NCBI GenBank assembly: GCA_035306065.1
Contig: DATGOL010000145.1
Location: forward strand, 1 to 14,919
Length of the DNA: 14,919 nucleotides
Reading direction: 5' to 3'
Origin: JBBQHX01 sp035306065
GTDB taxonomy: Bacteria > Gemmatimonadota > Gemmatimonadetes > Gemmatimonadales > Gemmatimonadaceae
In this document: positions 1 to 8,741 of the stretch, piece by piece
Position numbering within the stretch: position 1 is the first letter of the stretch
How the letters are laid out: each line of letters opens with the position of its first letter
Notes under the pieces: generated by a model
What the model saw: the letters and a program-made list of their open reading frames with translations, nothing else
Databases searched by the model: none
Told to the model about the DNA's origin: nothing
Position numbers and translations under genes: made by a program

Positions 1-1
1 G

Positions 2-2038
2 GACCAGCAGATGGCAGTGCAATCGCTGCCCGCACCCCGTGGTGCGATTGTGGACGCTACCGGCGAACCGCTCGTTCAGAGCAGGGAATCGCTGCGCCTC
101 GCGATCGCGCCTCTCGAAGTTCGCGATCACGCTGAAGTTGAGCGAGGGCTGAAAACTGCCGGCGTTCCTTCCAGATTCATTTCCCGGTCGCTCGACACCA
201 CGCGTCGCTGGGTGGAACTGCCGGGCAATTATGCGCTGGACGAGGTTGGCACGCTGCTCGGCCGTGACGGCGTGCATGCCACGCCTGTAAGTGAGCGCCT
301 GTACCCGGAGGAAGCCAGCCTCAGGCTCATAGTCGGCACTGCCCGCAATGGAGACGGACAGGCGGGAATCGAACTGGCGCTGGACAGCCTGCTAAAGGGA
401 ACACCCGGCTCCGCGCCCATGCTTCGCGATGGAAATAGGCGGAGGTTCGAGTCGCCTCGGTTCACAACCACCGCGCCACGTACGGGAAACACCGTGGTGC
501 TCACGGTGCATAACGCCGTTCAGGAGATTGTGGAGCGCGCGCTCGAGTCGGCAATTCGCGAAACTGGTGCAACAGGCGGTGACGTTGTCGTAGTGAACCC
601 CCATACGGGCGACGTGCTTGCCATGGCGAGCAGGCGAAATACCCGCCGAGCTACCATGGGCGCGCTGACCGAGCCTTACGAGCCGGGGTCCACGCTCAAG
701 CCGATCATCGCCGCCCGGCTTCTGGATCTCGGCAGGGCGCGCATTGACGAGGTGATCGACACCCCCAAGGGCATGATCACGCCGCCTGGTTTCCGCCGCC
801 CGGTACGTGACGTTCATGTGGAAGACCGGCAGTCTCTTGCCGATGTGCTTCGCTACTCCAGCAATGTGGGCATCATCAGGTTTGCCGAACGACTCACTCC
901 TGGGGAACAGTACGAGGCACTGCGGGATGCAGGATTCGGGATGACCACCGGTGTGCCGTTTCCATCCGAGGCCTCGGGTGTGTTGCGTCATCCGAGCGAG
1001 TGGTGGGCGTCGTCCCCCGCTTCCATGGCAATGGGGTACGGCCTTTCGGTAACGCCACTGCAACTTGCCATGGCCTATGCGGCAATCGCGAATGGTGGTG
1101 AGCTTCTGGAGCCGCGTATGGTGCGGGAGATCAGAACTCCGGGCGGTGAGGTAATGTGGAAGTCCGAGCGCAGGCCGGTGCGCAGGATCATGAGCGAGGA
1201 AACCGCGCGGGTGATGCGGGGCGTGCTCGGAGGTGTGGTTGATTCGGGAACCGCGAAGGCGGCTCAACTCACGAGCTACGAGGTAGGCGGCAAGAGCGGG
1301 ACTACTCGTAATGCGGCGGGCGGAAGCTATGCCGCAGGGATGTACCTTGCGTCCTTCGTGTCCATTTTCCCCGCTGCCGATCCGCAGTTCGTGGTGCTGG
1401 TAAAGATTGATAACCCGAGTGGCAAGTACTACGGCGGTGCCACCGCTGCGCCGGTTTCCAAGGTTGTGCTGGAGGCATCGCTTGCGGCGCGTGATGCAGC
1501 CCTCGATCGCCGAACGCTGGCGCGTGCGCCCTGGTCTGCACCGGACACAGATGGCGGTGATGCAGCAGTTCAGCACCAGGCAGAAGCAGGGCCTGACGCG
1601 CGGGCGGCTGGCGCCAGTGCCTCGGTGTTGGCATCCGGCACGAATGGCGGCACGCGCGCTTCTGCTGGTAGTGCATCCGGCACGAATGGCGGCATAGGGC
1701 TCTCGGGCAGTGCCGATCGTGAAGCGGCTGCGGGCATAGGGGACGGTGCCGATGACAACGAAGCGGAAGTTGCCCATTCGACAGTGGCCCGGAATGGTGA
1801 GAAGCGCATCGTCAGGCTGGCTGCGCTCGATTCGCTGCGCGACGCCTCCGAGTTGGTGAACAACTCGCCGAGGATGGTTCCGGATGTAAAGGGAGAGTCG
1901 CTTCGCGATGCAGCGCTCGCATTGCACCGGGCAGGCTTCCGCGTGCGCGTAACCAGCGACGCGCGTGGTGAGACGCAGCCGACAGCCGGCAGCATGGCAG
2001 CGCCGGGTACGGTTATTCGCCTGGGCCGCGGCCGATGA
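2..2038 (+). CDS. ftsI: Division-specific peptidoglycan transpeptidase FtsI (PBP3) with C-terminal PASTA domain, 5'-truncated
   Basis: Septal class B penicillin-binding protein that crosslinks glycan strands made by FtsW. The frame is open from base 2, and the first visible residues already belong to the conserved PAPRG.I.D..G.PL entry of the extracytoplasmic domain. The cytoplasmic tail and membrane anchor therefore lie upstream, and the ATG at 11 is internal. Counting that Met as residue 1, the transpeptidase domain shows STLK (catalytic Ser 227), SSN (283-285) and KSGT (428-431), which is the complete active-site set. Residues about 500-618 are a low-complexity Ala/Gly/Ser/Asp linker containing a repeated ASGTNGG. 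Residues about 620-675 form one PASTA domain (MVPDVKGESLRDAALAL... to the end). The stop overlaps the murE start by 4 nt. Identity is certain; FtsI is preferred over a sporulation SpoVD type because of the dcw context. Confidence 0.95.
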   Translation, partial: DQQMAVQSLPAPRGAIVDATGEPLVQSRESLRLAIAPLEVRDHAEVERGLKTAGVPSRFISRSLDTTRRWVELPGNYALDEVGTLLGRDGVHATPVSERLYPEEASLRLIVGTARNGDGQAGIELALDSLLKGTPGSAPMLRDGNRRRFESPRFTTTAPRTGNTVVLTVHNAVQEIVERALESAIRETGATGGDVVVVNPHTGDVLAMASRRNTRRATMGALTEPYEPGSTLKPIIAARLLDLGRARIDEVIDTPKGMITPPGFRRPVRDVHVEDRQSLADVLRYSSNVGIIRFAERLTPGEQYEALRDAGFGMTTGVPFPSEASGVLRHPSEWWASSPASMAMGYGLSVTPLQLAMAYAAIANGGELLEPRMVREIRTPGGEVMWKSERRPVRRIMSEETARVMRGVLGGVVDSGTAKAAQLTSYEVGGKSGTTRNAAGGSYAAGMYLASFVSIFPAADPQFVVLVKIDNPSGKYYGGATAAPVSKVVLEASLAARDAALDRRTLARAPWSAPDTDGGDAAVQHQAEAGPDARAAGASASVLASGTNGGTRASAGSASGTNGGIGLSGSADREAAAGIGDGADDNEAEVAHSTVARNGEKRIVRLAALDSLRDASELVNNSPRMVPDVKGESLRDAALALHRAGFRVRVTSDARGETQPTAGSMAAPGTVIRLGRGR
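1631..1694 (+). repeat. 22-bp direct repeat within the ftsI linker
   Basis: An exact 22-bp repeat occurs at 1631-1652 and 1673-1694 (it begins gcatccggcacgaatggcgg). The offset is 42 bp, so the reading frame is kept and the peptide ASGTNGG appears twice. It lies in the flexible linker between the transpeptidase and PASTA domains and looks like a small in-frame duplication of linker coding sequence rather than a mobile element. Confidence 0.85.
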
Positions 2039-3531
2039 GCTCGGTGCGGCCCGTAATGCGCTTTCCGCTTTCACGCGTGGTGAGCGCGCTCGAAGAGCGG
2101 GGCCTGCTCATCGATGCAGCGGGCGACCTGCCCGAATTGGCAACCGGTATTGCCGACGACAGTCGTAAGGTGGTGCCGGGTTCGCTTTTTGTTGCCGTTC
2201 GTGGCAGCACCGCAGACGGCCATGACTTCCTGCACTCTGCATCCGTTTCTGGCGCAATCGCCGCAGTGGTGGAAAATGCCGGCCGTACCTCCCTGCCGAG
2301 CATACGGATACGTGACGGTCGCCTTGCAGCGGCGGTGGCTGCTGCTGCAGCATACGACAACCCGGCTCGCAGCCTCACGATTGCCGGCGTTACCGGAACC
2401 AACGGCAAGACGACAACGGTCGGGATTCTTAGGCACCTGCTGAGCACAGCCGGTTCGCCTGGCAGCGCGGCTTCCATTGGCACGCTCGGCGTGCTCGGTG
2501 GCGATGGAAGCCCGCTCCCCGGAGGCAGCGGACTCACCACGCCCGGGCCGGTGGAACTGCAGCGTGTACTTCGTGAGCTGGTGGACCGTGGCGTTCGGCA
2601 CGTGGTGATGGAAGCGTCTTCGCATTCAATCCACCAGCGACGAATTGCAGGGCTGCAGTTCGCATGTGCCGTGTTCACCAACCTCACGCGGGATCACCTG
2701 GATTACCATGGTGACATGGAGTCTTACCTGGCTGCGAAGGCAAGCCTGGTCACGTTCCTGGCCGCGAACGGCAGCGCGGTAGTCAATGCAGACGACCCTG
2801 CATGGAACACACTGCCCGAAGCACCTCACAAGGTTACCTATGGCAGAACCAATGCTGCGGACGTCCGTGCAGAGGAGCTGAGGCTCACGCCGAGCGGTAG
2901 CAGATGGATACTGAAAGTGGCGGGTGATCGCCAGGAGGTTGCGCTGCCGCTGGTTGCGGAGTTCAACGTGGACAATGCTCTTGCGGCTGCGGCTGCGGCG
3001 TGGTCATTGGGTATGAGTCCGGCTGAGATTGCGGAGCGCCTCACGACGCTGCCGCAGGTGCCGGGCAGGCTGGAGCGGCTGGCAGAACGACCGGCGGTGT
3101 ATCGGGACTATGCACATACGCCGGACGCACTGGAGCGCGCGCTGCACGCTGTGCGTGGCTTCACGCCGGGGCGCCTGATTGTGGTGTTCGGCTGCGGCGG
3201 TGATCGTGATCGCGGCAAGCGCCCCGAGATGGGGCGCATTGCGAGCGAGCTCGCGGATCTCAGTATCGTTACCAGCGACAACCCGCGCACGGAAGATCCT
3301 GAGCGCATACTCGACGACATAGAGGCAGGCATGGGAGCTACGCCGCATCTCAGGATCGAGGATCGACACGAGGCGATTGCCGCAGCCCTTCGTGAGGCGC
3401 ACGCCAACGACGACCTGGTGCTGCTTGCCGGCAAGGGACATGAGACTTATCAGCTGCGGGGCGGCAAGTCATATCCCTTCGACGAGCGCGAGATCGTTCG
3501 CGATCTGCTCAACGAGGCCGAAGCGTTATGA
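2035..3531 (+). CDS. murE: UDP-MurNAc-L-Ala-D-Glu:meso-diaminopimelate ligase MurE
   Basis: Cytoplasmic ATP-dependent amino-acid ligase that adds the third residue of the stem peptide. The 498-residue length is normal for the family. The N-terminal UDP-substrate domain contains DDSRKV..GSLFVAVRG. The Mur ligase P-loop GTNGKTTT is at residues 121-128, with FTNLTRDHLDYHG at about 214-226. The YLAAK segment places the carbamylated lysine at about K235. YAHTPD (359-364) and FGCGGDRDRGKRPEM follow. The DNPR motif at 415-418 is the known signature for meso-diaminopimelate rather than L-lysine specificity. The ATG overlaps the ftsI stop (ATGA); no Shine-Dalgarno sequence precedes it, so translational coupling is likely. 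An in-frame ATG at 2056 is a less likely alternative start. Confidence 0.97.
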   Translation: MSSVRPVMRFPLSRVVSALEERGLLIDAAGDLPELATGIADDSRKVVPGSLFVAVRGSTADGHDFLHSASVSGAIAAVVENAGRTSLPSIRIRDGRLAAAVAAAAAYDNPARSLTIAGVTGTNGKTTTVGILRHLLSTAGSPGSAASIGTLGVLGGDGSPLPGGSGLTTPGPVELQRVLRELVDRGVRHVVMEASSHSIHQRRIAGLQFACAVFTNLTRDHLDYHGDMESYLAAKASLVTFLAANGSAVVNADDPAWNTLPEAPHKVTYGRTNAADVRAEELRLTPSGSRWILKVAGDRQEVALPLVAEFNVDNALAAAAAAWSLGMSPAEIAERLTTLPQVPGRLERLAERPAVYRDYAHTPDALERALHAVRGFTPGRLIVVFGCGGDRDRGKRPEMGRIASELADLSIVTSDNPRTEDPERILDDIEAGMGATPHLRIEDRHEAIAAALREAHANDDLVLLAGKGHETYQLRGGKSYPFDEREIVRDLLNEAEAL

Positions 3532-4988
3532 GTTTCTGGACTCTCGACCGCGTTGCGGAAGCCCTTGGCTCGAGCGGAATGACGGAAAGCGGTGCCGCGG
3601 TCGCGCGGGGTACGGTTGGCGACGCAACTGAAATTGGCGCAGCAGGTACAGCACGCGCAATTGACGGAACCGGTGCGGTGAGAACGTCGGTCGCGGCCGG
3701 TAAGGCGCCGCCAGGGAATGTGAGCACCGACACGCGATCTCTGAAGGCAGGTGACGTGTTCGTCGCACTGCGCGGCGATCGCTTTGACGGACACGAGTTC
3801 CTGGATGCTGCAGTGAGCTCAGGTGCCGGAGCGCTTGTGGTGGACAGCGCGGAAGCCGCGTCCGTGTACAGTGTGCCGGTATTCGTGGTTGCTGACACTC
3901 TGCTCGCGCTGGCGGATCTGGCCCGATATCGCAGACGCGCGTGGGGTGGTGTGGTGGTGGCCATTGCCGGTTCCAATGGCAAGACGACCACCAAGGATCT
4001 TACCCGCGCCGCGCTCGAAGTCGGCCACCGGGTGCATGCCACGTCCGGCAACTTCAACAACCGTATCGGTGTTCCGCAAACGCTGCTGGCACTGCCGAAC
4101 GATGCCACGGTAGCAGTGGTGGAGGTAGGTACGAACCTGCCAGGTGAGATCGCGATTCTGCGTGACATCTGCGAGCCGAACGTCGCGGTGATCACGTCAA
4201 TCGGCGAGGAGCACCTGGAGGGGCTGAAAGACCTGGAAGGGGTTCTGCGCGAGGAGATTGAAATCGCGCGTGGCGTGCCTCTGCTTATCGCGCCCTCGGC
4301 CCACCCTGAAGTCGCTCGTGCCGCGGCTTCGCTCGCAGGCCGGATTGTGGTGGCAGGGCTGGATGAAGGTGATCTGCACGCGGACAGCTGGAGTGTAGAT
4401 GCCGACGGGCGAGGAGTGCTCGTTGTGAACGGTGTGGAGGTGCGACCTGTCGTGCGTGGCAGGCACAACCTGCGAAACACGATGCTTGCGCTGGCTGTAG
4501 CTCGTGAATTCGAGATATCCATGGAGCAGGCGGCAGCCGGAATCAGCAGCATGCCACTGCCGAATATGCGTGTAAGCTGGCAAATCCATGGCAGGCTTAC
4601 GCTGATCAACGATGCCTACAATGCGAATCCGCCGTCCGTTCGGGCAGCACTGGATTTGCTCGAGGGCGCGGATGGTGAGCGCCAGCGTGTGGCGGTGCTG
4701 GGCAGCATGCTCGAGCTGGGAGATGAGTCCTCGCGCCTGCATGACGAGATTGTGGGCATAGCCCTTTCCGGAAAGGCGGACGTGGTGGCCGCGGTGGGGC
4801 TGATGGCCGATGCAGCTCAGCGTGTTGCGGCCGCTGACGAACGTGTTGTAACGGCTGGCGATGTTGAAGAACTCTGGCCGCGCCTTGCGGAGCGACTGGA
4901 ACCGGATGCTGTAGTGCTTCTGAAGGGATCTCGCGGGGCGCGCCTGGAGCGCCTCGTACCTCACCTTACCGCCTGGGCCGCCGAATAG
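3528..4988 (+). CDS. murF: UDP-MurNAc-tripeptide:D-alanyl-D-alanine ligase MurF
   Basis: Cytoplasmic ligase that completes the UDP-MurNAc-pentapeptide by adding D-Ala-D-Ala. It has 486 residues. The family features are VSTDTRSLKAGDVFVALRG, then DGHEFL, the P-loop GSNGKTTTK (148-156), SGNFNNRIGVPQTLL, EVGTNLPGEI, ITSIGEEHLEG and NDAYNANPPS. Together these are diagnostic for MurF rather than MurE. The odd part is the N-terminus: about 50 residues (roughly 14-64), rich in Ala, Gly and Thr, separate the first helix (WTLDRVAEALG) from the VSTDTR motif. About 25 are expected there. The ATG overlaps the murE stop by 4 nt, and a GAGG lies about 10 nt upstream. Confidence 0.96.
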   Translation: MSFWTLDRVAEALGSSGMTESGAAVARGTVGDATEIGAAGTARAIDGTGAVRTSVAAGKAPPGNVSTDTRSLKAGDVFVALRGDRFDGHEFLDAAVSSGAGALVVDSAEAASVYSVPVFVVADTLLALADLARYRRRAWGGVVVAIAGSNGKTTTKDLTRAALEVGHRVHATSGNFNNRIGVPQTLLALPNDATVAVVEVGTNLPGEIAILRDICEPNVAVITSIGEEHLEGLKDLEGVLREEIEIARGVPLLIAPSAHPEVARAAASLAGRIVVAGLDEGDLHADSWSVDADGRGVLVVNGVEVRPVVRGRHNLRNTMLALAVAREFEISMEQAAAGISSMPLPNMRVSWQIHGRLTLINDAYNANPPSVRAALDLLEGADGERQRVAVLGSMLELGDESSRLHDEIVGIALSGKADVVAAVGLMADAAQRVAAADERVVTAGDVEELWPRLAERLEPDAVVLLKGSRGARLERLVPHLTAWAAE

Positions 4989-6127
4989 TGCTCTATCACC
5001 TGCTGGTGCCGCTGGTCAAGTATTTCACTCCGCTGAACGTGTTCAACTACATCACGTTCCGGGCAGCGGGTGCAACGGTGACTGCACTGATCGTGGCGTT
5101 CGTTGCCGGGCCGGCGATCGTCAGGCGGCTGACCAGTCTTTCGGTGCACCAGGTTGTGAGGGAGGGAACGCCTGACACGCACGCGGGAAAGGGAAGCACG
5201 CCCACCATGGGTGGTTTGATAATCCTTCTGGCGATCGCAGTACCCACGCTGCTCTGGGCGCGCCTCGACAATCGCTACGTGTGGATGGCGCTGCTGGTCA
5301 CGCTGTACATGGGCGGCATTGGTTTCCTGGATGACTACCTGAAGCTCAAGCAGAAGCGCGAGGGCCTGAAGAACGAGGGACTCGTTGAGCGATACAAGCT
5401 GGCGGGCCAGCTTTCGGCCGGTGTGCTGCTGGGATTCATACTCTGGCTTGTGCCTGTATCAACACTTCCCGGTGCATCCACTACGCTCCCGTTCTACAAG
5501 TACCTGTTGCTCGAGTTCGTGCCGACGTTCGCCTTCCTGTACGTGCCATGGGTTGCGTTCGTGCTCACCGCAACGAGCAATGCGGTAAATCTTACCGATG
5601 GTGTGGACGGGCTCGCTGCTGGCCTGGTGGCGGTCGCGTTCGTAACGCTGTCCGTGTTTGCATACCTTATCGGGCGAGTGGATGCGAGTGCATACCTTGG
5701 CATCTTCTATCTCCGGAACGCCGCAGAGCTTACGGTATTCTGCGCAACGGTGGTCGGAGCCTGCATAGGCTTCCTGTGGTTCAATACTTATCCGGCCCAG
5801 GTATTCATGGGTGATACCGGTTCACTCGCGCTAGGCGGGGCGCTTGGGGTGGTAGCGCTGCTGCTGAAGAGCGAGTTTCTGCTCCTCTTCGTAGGCGGAA
5901 TATTCGTTGCGGAAACCGTTTCGGTGATTCTCCAGCGCACGGTGTTCAAGTACCGGCGCAGGAAGTACGGCCTGGAGTACGCGCAAAGGAATCGTGTGTT
6001 TTTGCGAGCGCCACTGCATCACCACTTCGAGCTCAAGGGCTGGTCCGAAGCGCAGGTATCTACCCGATTCTGGATTCTCGGCATACTCTGCTCGCTTCTC
6101 GCCCTGAGCACCCTCAAGATTCGATGA
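4988..6127 (+). CDS. mraY: Phospho-MurNAc-pentapeptide translocase MraY (lipid I synthase)
   Basis: Polytopic inner-membrane enzyme that transfers phospho-MurNAc-pentapeptide to undecaprenyl phosphate. The 379 residues are mostly hydrophobic, consistent with about ten membrane helices. Conserved elements are the N-terminus MLYHLL..L..Y...LNVFNYITFRA, STPTMGG, the catalytic pair in GFLDDYLK (D115, D116), NAVNLTDGVDGLAAG (about 198-212), GDTGSLALGG (275-284) and the loop APLHHHFELKGW (HHH 344-346). The GTG start at 4988 shares one base with the murF TAG stop. It fits because the protein then begins with the family-typical MLYHLL. No Shine-Dalgarno sequence is visible. Confidence 0.97.
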   Translation: MLYHLLVPLVKYFTPLNVFNYITFRAAGATVTALIVAFVAGPAIVRRLTSLSVHQVVREGTPDTHAGKGSTPTMGGLIILLAIAVPTLLWARLDNRYVWMALLVTLYMGGIGFLDDYLKLKQKREGLKNEGLVERYKLAGQLSAGVLLGFILWLVPVSTLPGASTTLPFYKYLLLEFVPTFAFLYVPWVAFVLTATSNAVNLTDGVDGLAAGLVAVAFVTLSVFAYLIGRVDASAYLGIFYLRNAAELTVFCATVVGACIGFLWFNTYPAQVFMGDTGSLALGGALGVVALLLKSEFLLLFVGGIFVAETVSVILQRTVFKYRRRKYGLEYAQRNRVFLRAPLHHHFELKGWSEAQVSTRFWILGILCSLLALSTLKIR

Positions 6128-7557
6128 CGCAGCACCAGTTGGGTTCAATTGCGCCGGGCAGGCTGTCACCCAGGTCGGGTGAAGTGGCGGTCATTGGACT
6201 GGGAAGGAGTGGTGTTCCGGTTGCGAGGCTCCTTGCGAGCGCGGGCAACCGCGTGTACGCGTCGGACTCGAGTACCGGCGACCACCTTGAAGCAGCCGCA
6301 GCGGCGCTCCGGGCCGATGGGATCGACACGGACATCGGGGTTCACAACCTGGAGCGAGTTGCGAACGCTGCGGTGCTTGTAACGAGCCCCGGAATACCGC
6401 CTCACGCGGCTCCGCTCCGCGTGGCGGGTGAATCCGGCGTGCCCATACTCGGCGAGCTGGACATAGCGCTACGCGCAATGCCCGCCACTCGCGTTATCGC
6501 GGTCACAGGCACCAACGGCAAGACAACCACCACCGCACTTGTGGGAAGGCTTTTGCGGTCGCTCGGCAGGGACGCGGTGGAAGGCGGGAACATTGGTACT
6601 CCACTGTCTCAGTACGCACTGGAGAGCCGGCACCCCCAGTGGGTAGCGCTGGAGCTTTCGTCATTCCAGTTGAGGCACGTGCCTTCGCTACAGCCCACTG
6701 CAGGAGTTGTGACGAACCTGGCTTCGGACCACCTGGACTGGTACGAATCCGTGGACGAGTACTGGGCGGACAAGGCACTCATCTTCGAGAGCGATTCAAC
6801 TGGTTCATGCTGGGTGCTCAACGGGGATGACGCCGCCGTGCTATCGCTGCACGAGCGCCTGCCGGAACAGCACGAGTCTCGCCGCGCGCTTCGAGGCGCC
6901 ACACGCCGATTTTCTCTCGTGGATTCTTCCGCCGATGCCTGCTTCGACAGACAATCCGGCTACCTGAAGCTCTTCGGTGAACCACTGCTGCAACGTGAGC
7001 AGTTCCCGCTGCTTGGTGATCACAATGTTGCGAACGCGCTTGCCGCTGCGTTGGCAGTGGCATGTGCCCACCCGAACCACGCAACCGCGGAGGCTCGCGA
7101 GATCATTGCAGAGTCATTGCGGAACGCAGGGGCACTGCCGCATCGCATGGAGCCGGTAGGAGATTACGACGGCGTGCTCTGGATCAACGACAGCAAGGCG
7201 ACGAACGTGTCGTCCACGCTGGTGGCGCTGGACGGCATGACACGTCCATACATCCTGCTCCTCGGCGGCCGGCACAAGGGTGAGTCCTATGCGTCGCTCG
7301 CAGAGCCGTTCGTGAGGCACGGGCGTGTAGTACTTGCGTATGGTGAGGCTGCACCGACAGTTCAGCGGGACCTTGGCGGACTGCTGCCGGTGGAACGCAT
7401 CGACGGTGACTTCGACGCTGTGATGGAGCGCGCACGTGAACTCGCTCGCCCGGGTGACGCAGTGCTGCTCAGCCCCGCCTGCTCCAGCTATGACATGTTC
7501 AGGAACTACGAGGAGCGCGGTGCGGCCTTCCGGCTCGCCGCTGCTCGAGCGTCATGA
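6124..7557 (+). CDS. murD: UDP-MurNAc-L-alanine:D-glutamate ligase MurD
   Basis: Cytoplasmic ligase that adds D-glutamate to UDP-MurNAc-L-Ala. It has 477 residues. An N-terminal Rossmann-like UDP-binding domain carries VIGLGRSG (about 23-30) and TSPGIPP. The P-loop GTNGKTTTT starts at 129. ELSSFQL (177-183), TNLASDHLDWY and the lysine of YWADK (about 217) mark the central domain. INDSKATN, LLGGRHKG and SPACSSYDMFRNYEERG mark the C-terminal domain. These are diagnostic for MurD rather than the other Mur ligases. The first 18 or so residues precede the conserved domain and could be an extension. The ATG overlaps the mraY stop by 4 nt, with no evident Shine-Dalgarno sequence. Confidence 0.97.
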   Translation: MTQHQLGSIAPGRLSPRSGEVAVIGLGRSGVPVARLLASAGNRVYASDSSTGDHLEAAAAALRADGIDTDIGVHNLERVANAAVLVTSPGIPPHAAPLRVAGESGVPILGELDIALRAMPATRVIAVTGTNGKTTTTALVGRLLRSLGRDAVEGGNIGTPLSQYALESRHPQWVALELSSFQLRHVPSLQPTAGVVTNLASDHLDWYESVDEYWADKALIFESDSTGSCWVLNGDDAAVLSLHERLPEQHESRRALRGATRRFSLVDSSADACFDRQSGYLKLFGEPLLQREQFPLLGDHNVANALAAALAVACAHPNHATAEAREIIAESLRNAGALPHRMEPVGDYDGVLWINDSKATNVSSTLVALDGMTRPYILLLGGRHKGESYASLAEPFVRHGRVVLAYGEAAPTVQRDLGGLLPVERIDGDFDAVMERARELARPGDAVLLSPACSSYDMFRNYEERGAAFRLAAARAS

Positions 7558-8738
7558 GTACTGCTGCAATCGAGCATGTTCGCGAGCGCTGGCGCATGGG
7601 TACGTCTGCGCGTGCCATGGTGGTGCTGGTGGCAACGCTGCTGGCGATTGGACTAGGGGTGCTGTACAGCGCTTCTGCCATGACAGCGCTGCAGGAAGGG
7701 AGGTCCAGCGCGTTCTACCTGTTTCGCCAGATGACCGGTTTGGCAGTTGGCACGGTTGCCTTCGCGATCGCGGCAAAGATGGACGCTGATCGGTATTACA
7801 AGTGGGCCTGGCCGATGATGGCGGCCTCCATCCTCATGATGCTGCTGACGGTACTTCCGTTCACCGAGGCAATCGCGCCACCAATCAACGGTTCGAGGCG
7901 ATTCCTGTGGGGCGGTTCCGTGCAGCCATCAGAGTTCGCAAAGCTTGCGGTAGTAACGTGGACCGCAATGCTAGTGGTCAAAAAGGGTGATCGGCTCAGG
8001 AGACTGACCAAGGGTCTGCTGCCGTTCCTCGTTGTGATTGGATTGCTGGCGCTAATCGCACTGCTCGAGCCAGACCTCTCTGCCGCCATGATGTTCTTGC
8101 TGGTTATGGGGGTAGTGCTGTTTGCAGGTGGTGCGCGAATCGGTCACTTCGTGCTGCTCAGCATTCTGCTCGTGCCTGTAGCGTGGGGGCAGGTGGAAAA
8201 ATTGTCCTACGCACTCATGCGTCTCACCACGTTTTTCGACCCGACATTCGTGGCCGATGCCAGTCGCTACCAGTTGAAACAGTCCCTGATCGCGGTAGGG
8301 TCTGGCGGGGCGTTCGGCGTAGGATTCGGCCAGGGCCTTCAGCAGCTTGGCTTTCTGCCGTTCCAGTTGAATGACTTCGTTGCAAGCACCGTGGGAGAAG
8401 AGTTCGGATTCCTCGGCATTACCTTCCTCACGCTTGCGTTCGTCGCATACGGCTACCTGGGCTTCCGCATTGCGCGTCAGGCACGCTCGCCGTTCCTCTC
8501 CCTGGTGGCGGTTGGACTGACGTTCACCACCGTTCTTACGGCGTTCCTCCACATCGGCGTGGTAATCGGGTTGCTGCCAACAACCGGGCTCACGCTTCCG
8601 TTCGTGTCATACGGCAGGTCGAACCTTGTGCTGTCGCTGCTCACAACGGGGATTCTCGTGAATATCGGCAGCTATCGGGAGAAGGTGATCGGGGAGCATG
8701 CAACCGATCCGTCGCTGTCACCAGTACATTCGGCCTGA
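7554..8738 (+). CDS. ftsW: SEDS-family septal peptidoglycan glycosyltransferase FtsW
   Basis: Integral membrane lipid II polymerase of the septum, partner of FtsI. The 394 residues contain about ten hydrophobic segments. SEDS landmarks are NGSRRFLWGGSVQPSEFAKLA (about 112-131), LLEPDLSAAM, the large loop ending in DFVASTVGEEFGFLG with the putative catalytic Asp at 274, and GLLPTTGLTLPFVSYG near the C-terminus. FtsW rather than RodA is inferred from its position between murD and murG. Two spots differ from the usual family pattern: LPFQLNDF where LPE.H.DF is expected, and YGRSN (353-357) where YGGSS is usual. The ATG overlaps the murD stop by 4 nt. Confidence 0.95.
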   Translation: MSTAAIEHVRERWRMGTSARAMVVLVATLLAIGLGVLYSASAMTALQEGRSSAFYLFRQMTGLAVGTVAFAIAAKMDADRYYKWAWPMMAASILMMLLTVLPFTEAIAPPINGSRRFLWGGSVQPSEFAKLAVVTWTAMLVVKKGDRLRRLTKGLLPFLVVIGLLALIALLEPDLSAAMMFLLVMGVVLFAGGARIGHFVLLSILLVPVAWGQVEKLSYALMRLTTFFDPTFVADASRYQLKQSLIAVGSGGAFGVGFGQGLQQLGFLPFQLNDFVASTVGEEFGFLGITFLTLAFVAYGYLGFRIARQARSPFLSLVAVGLTFTTVLTAFLHIGVVIGLLPTTGLTLPFVSYGRSNLVLSLLTTGILVNIGSYREKVIGEHATDPSLSPVHSA

Positions 8739-8741
8739 CGA

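Noticed and set aside
392..2074. Open frame of about 560 codons on the - strand opposite ftsI
   Set aside because: It is in the same mirrored register over a high-GC gene. The Arg/His/Ala-rich product is a typical antisense shadow.
3509..4609. Open frame of about 366 codons on the - strand opposite murF
   Set aside because: The Ser/Arg/Thr-rich composition without motifs is that of a shadow of the murF codons.
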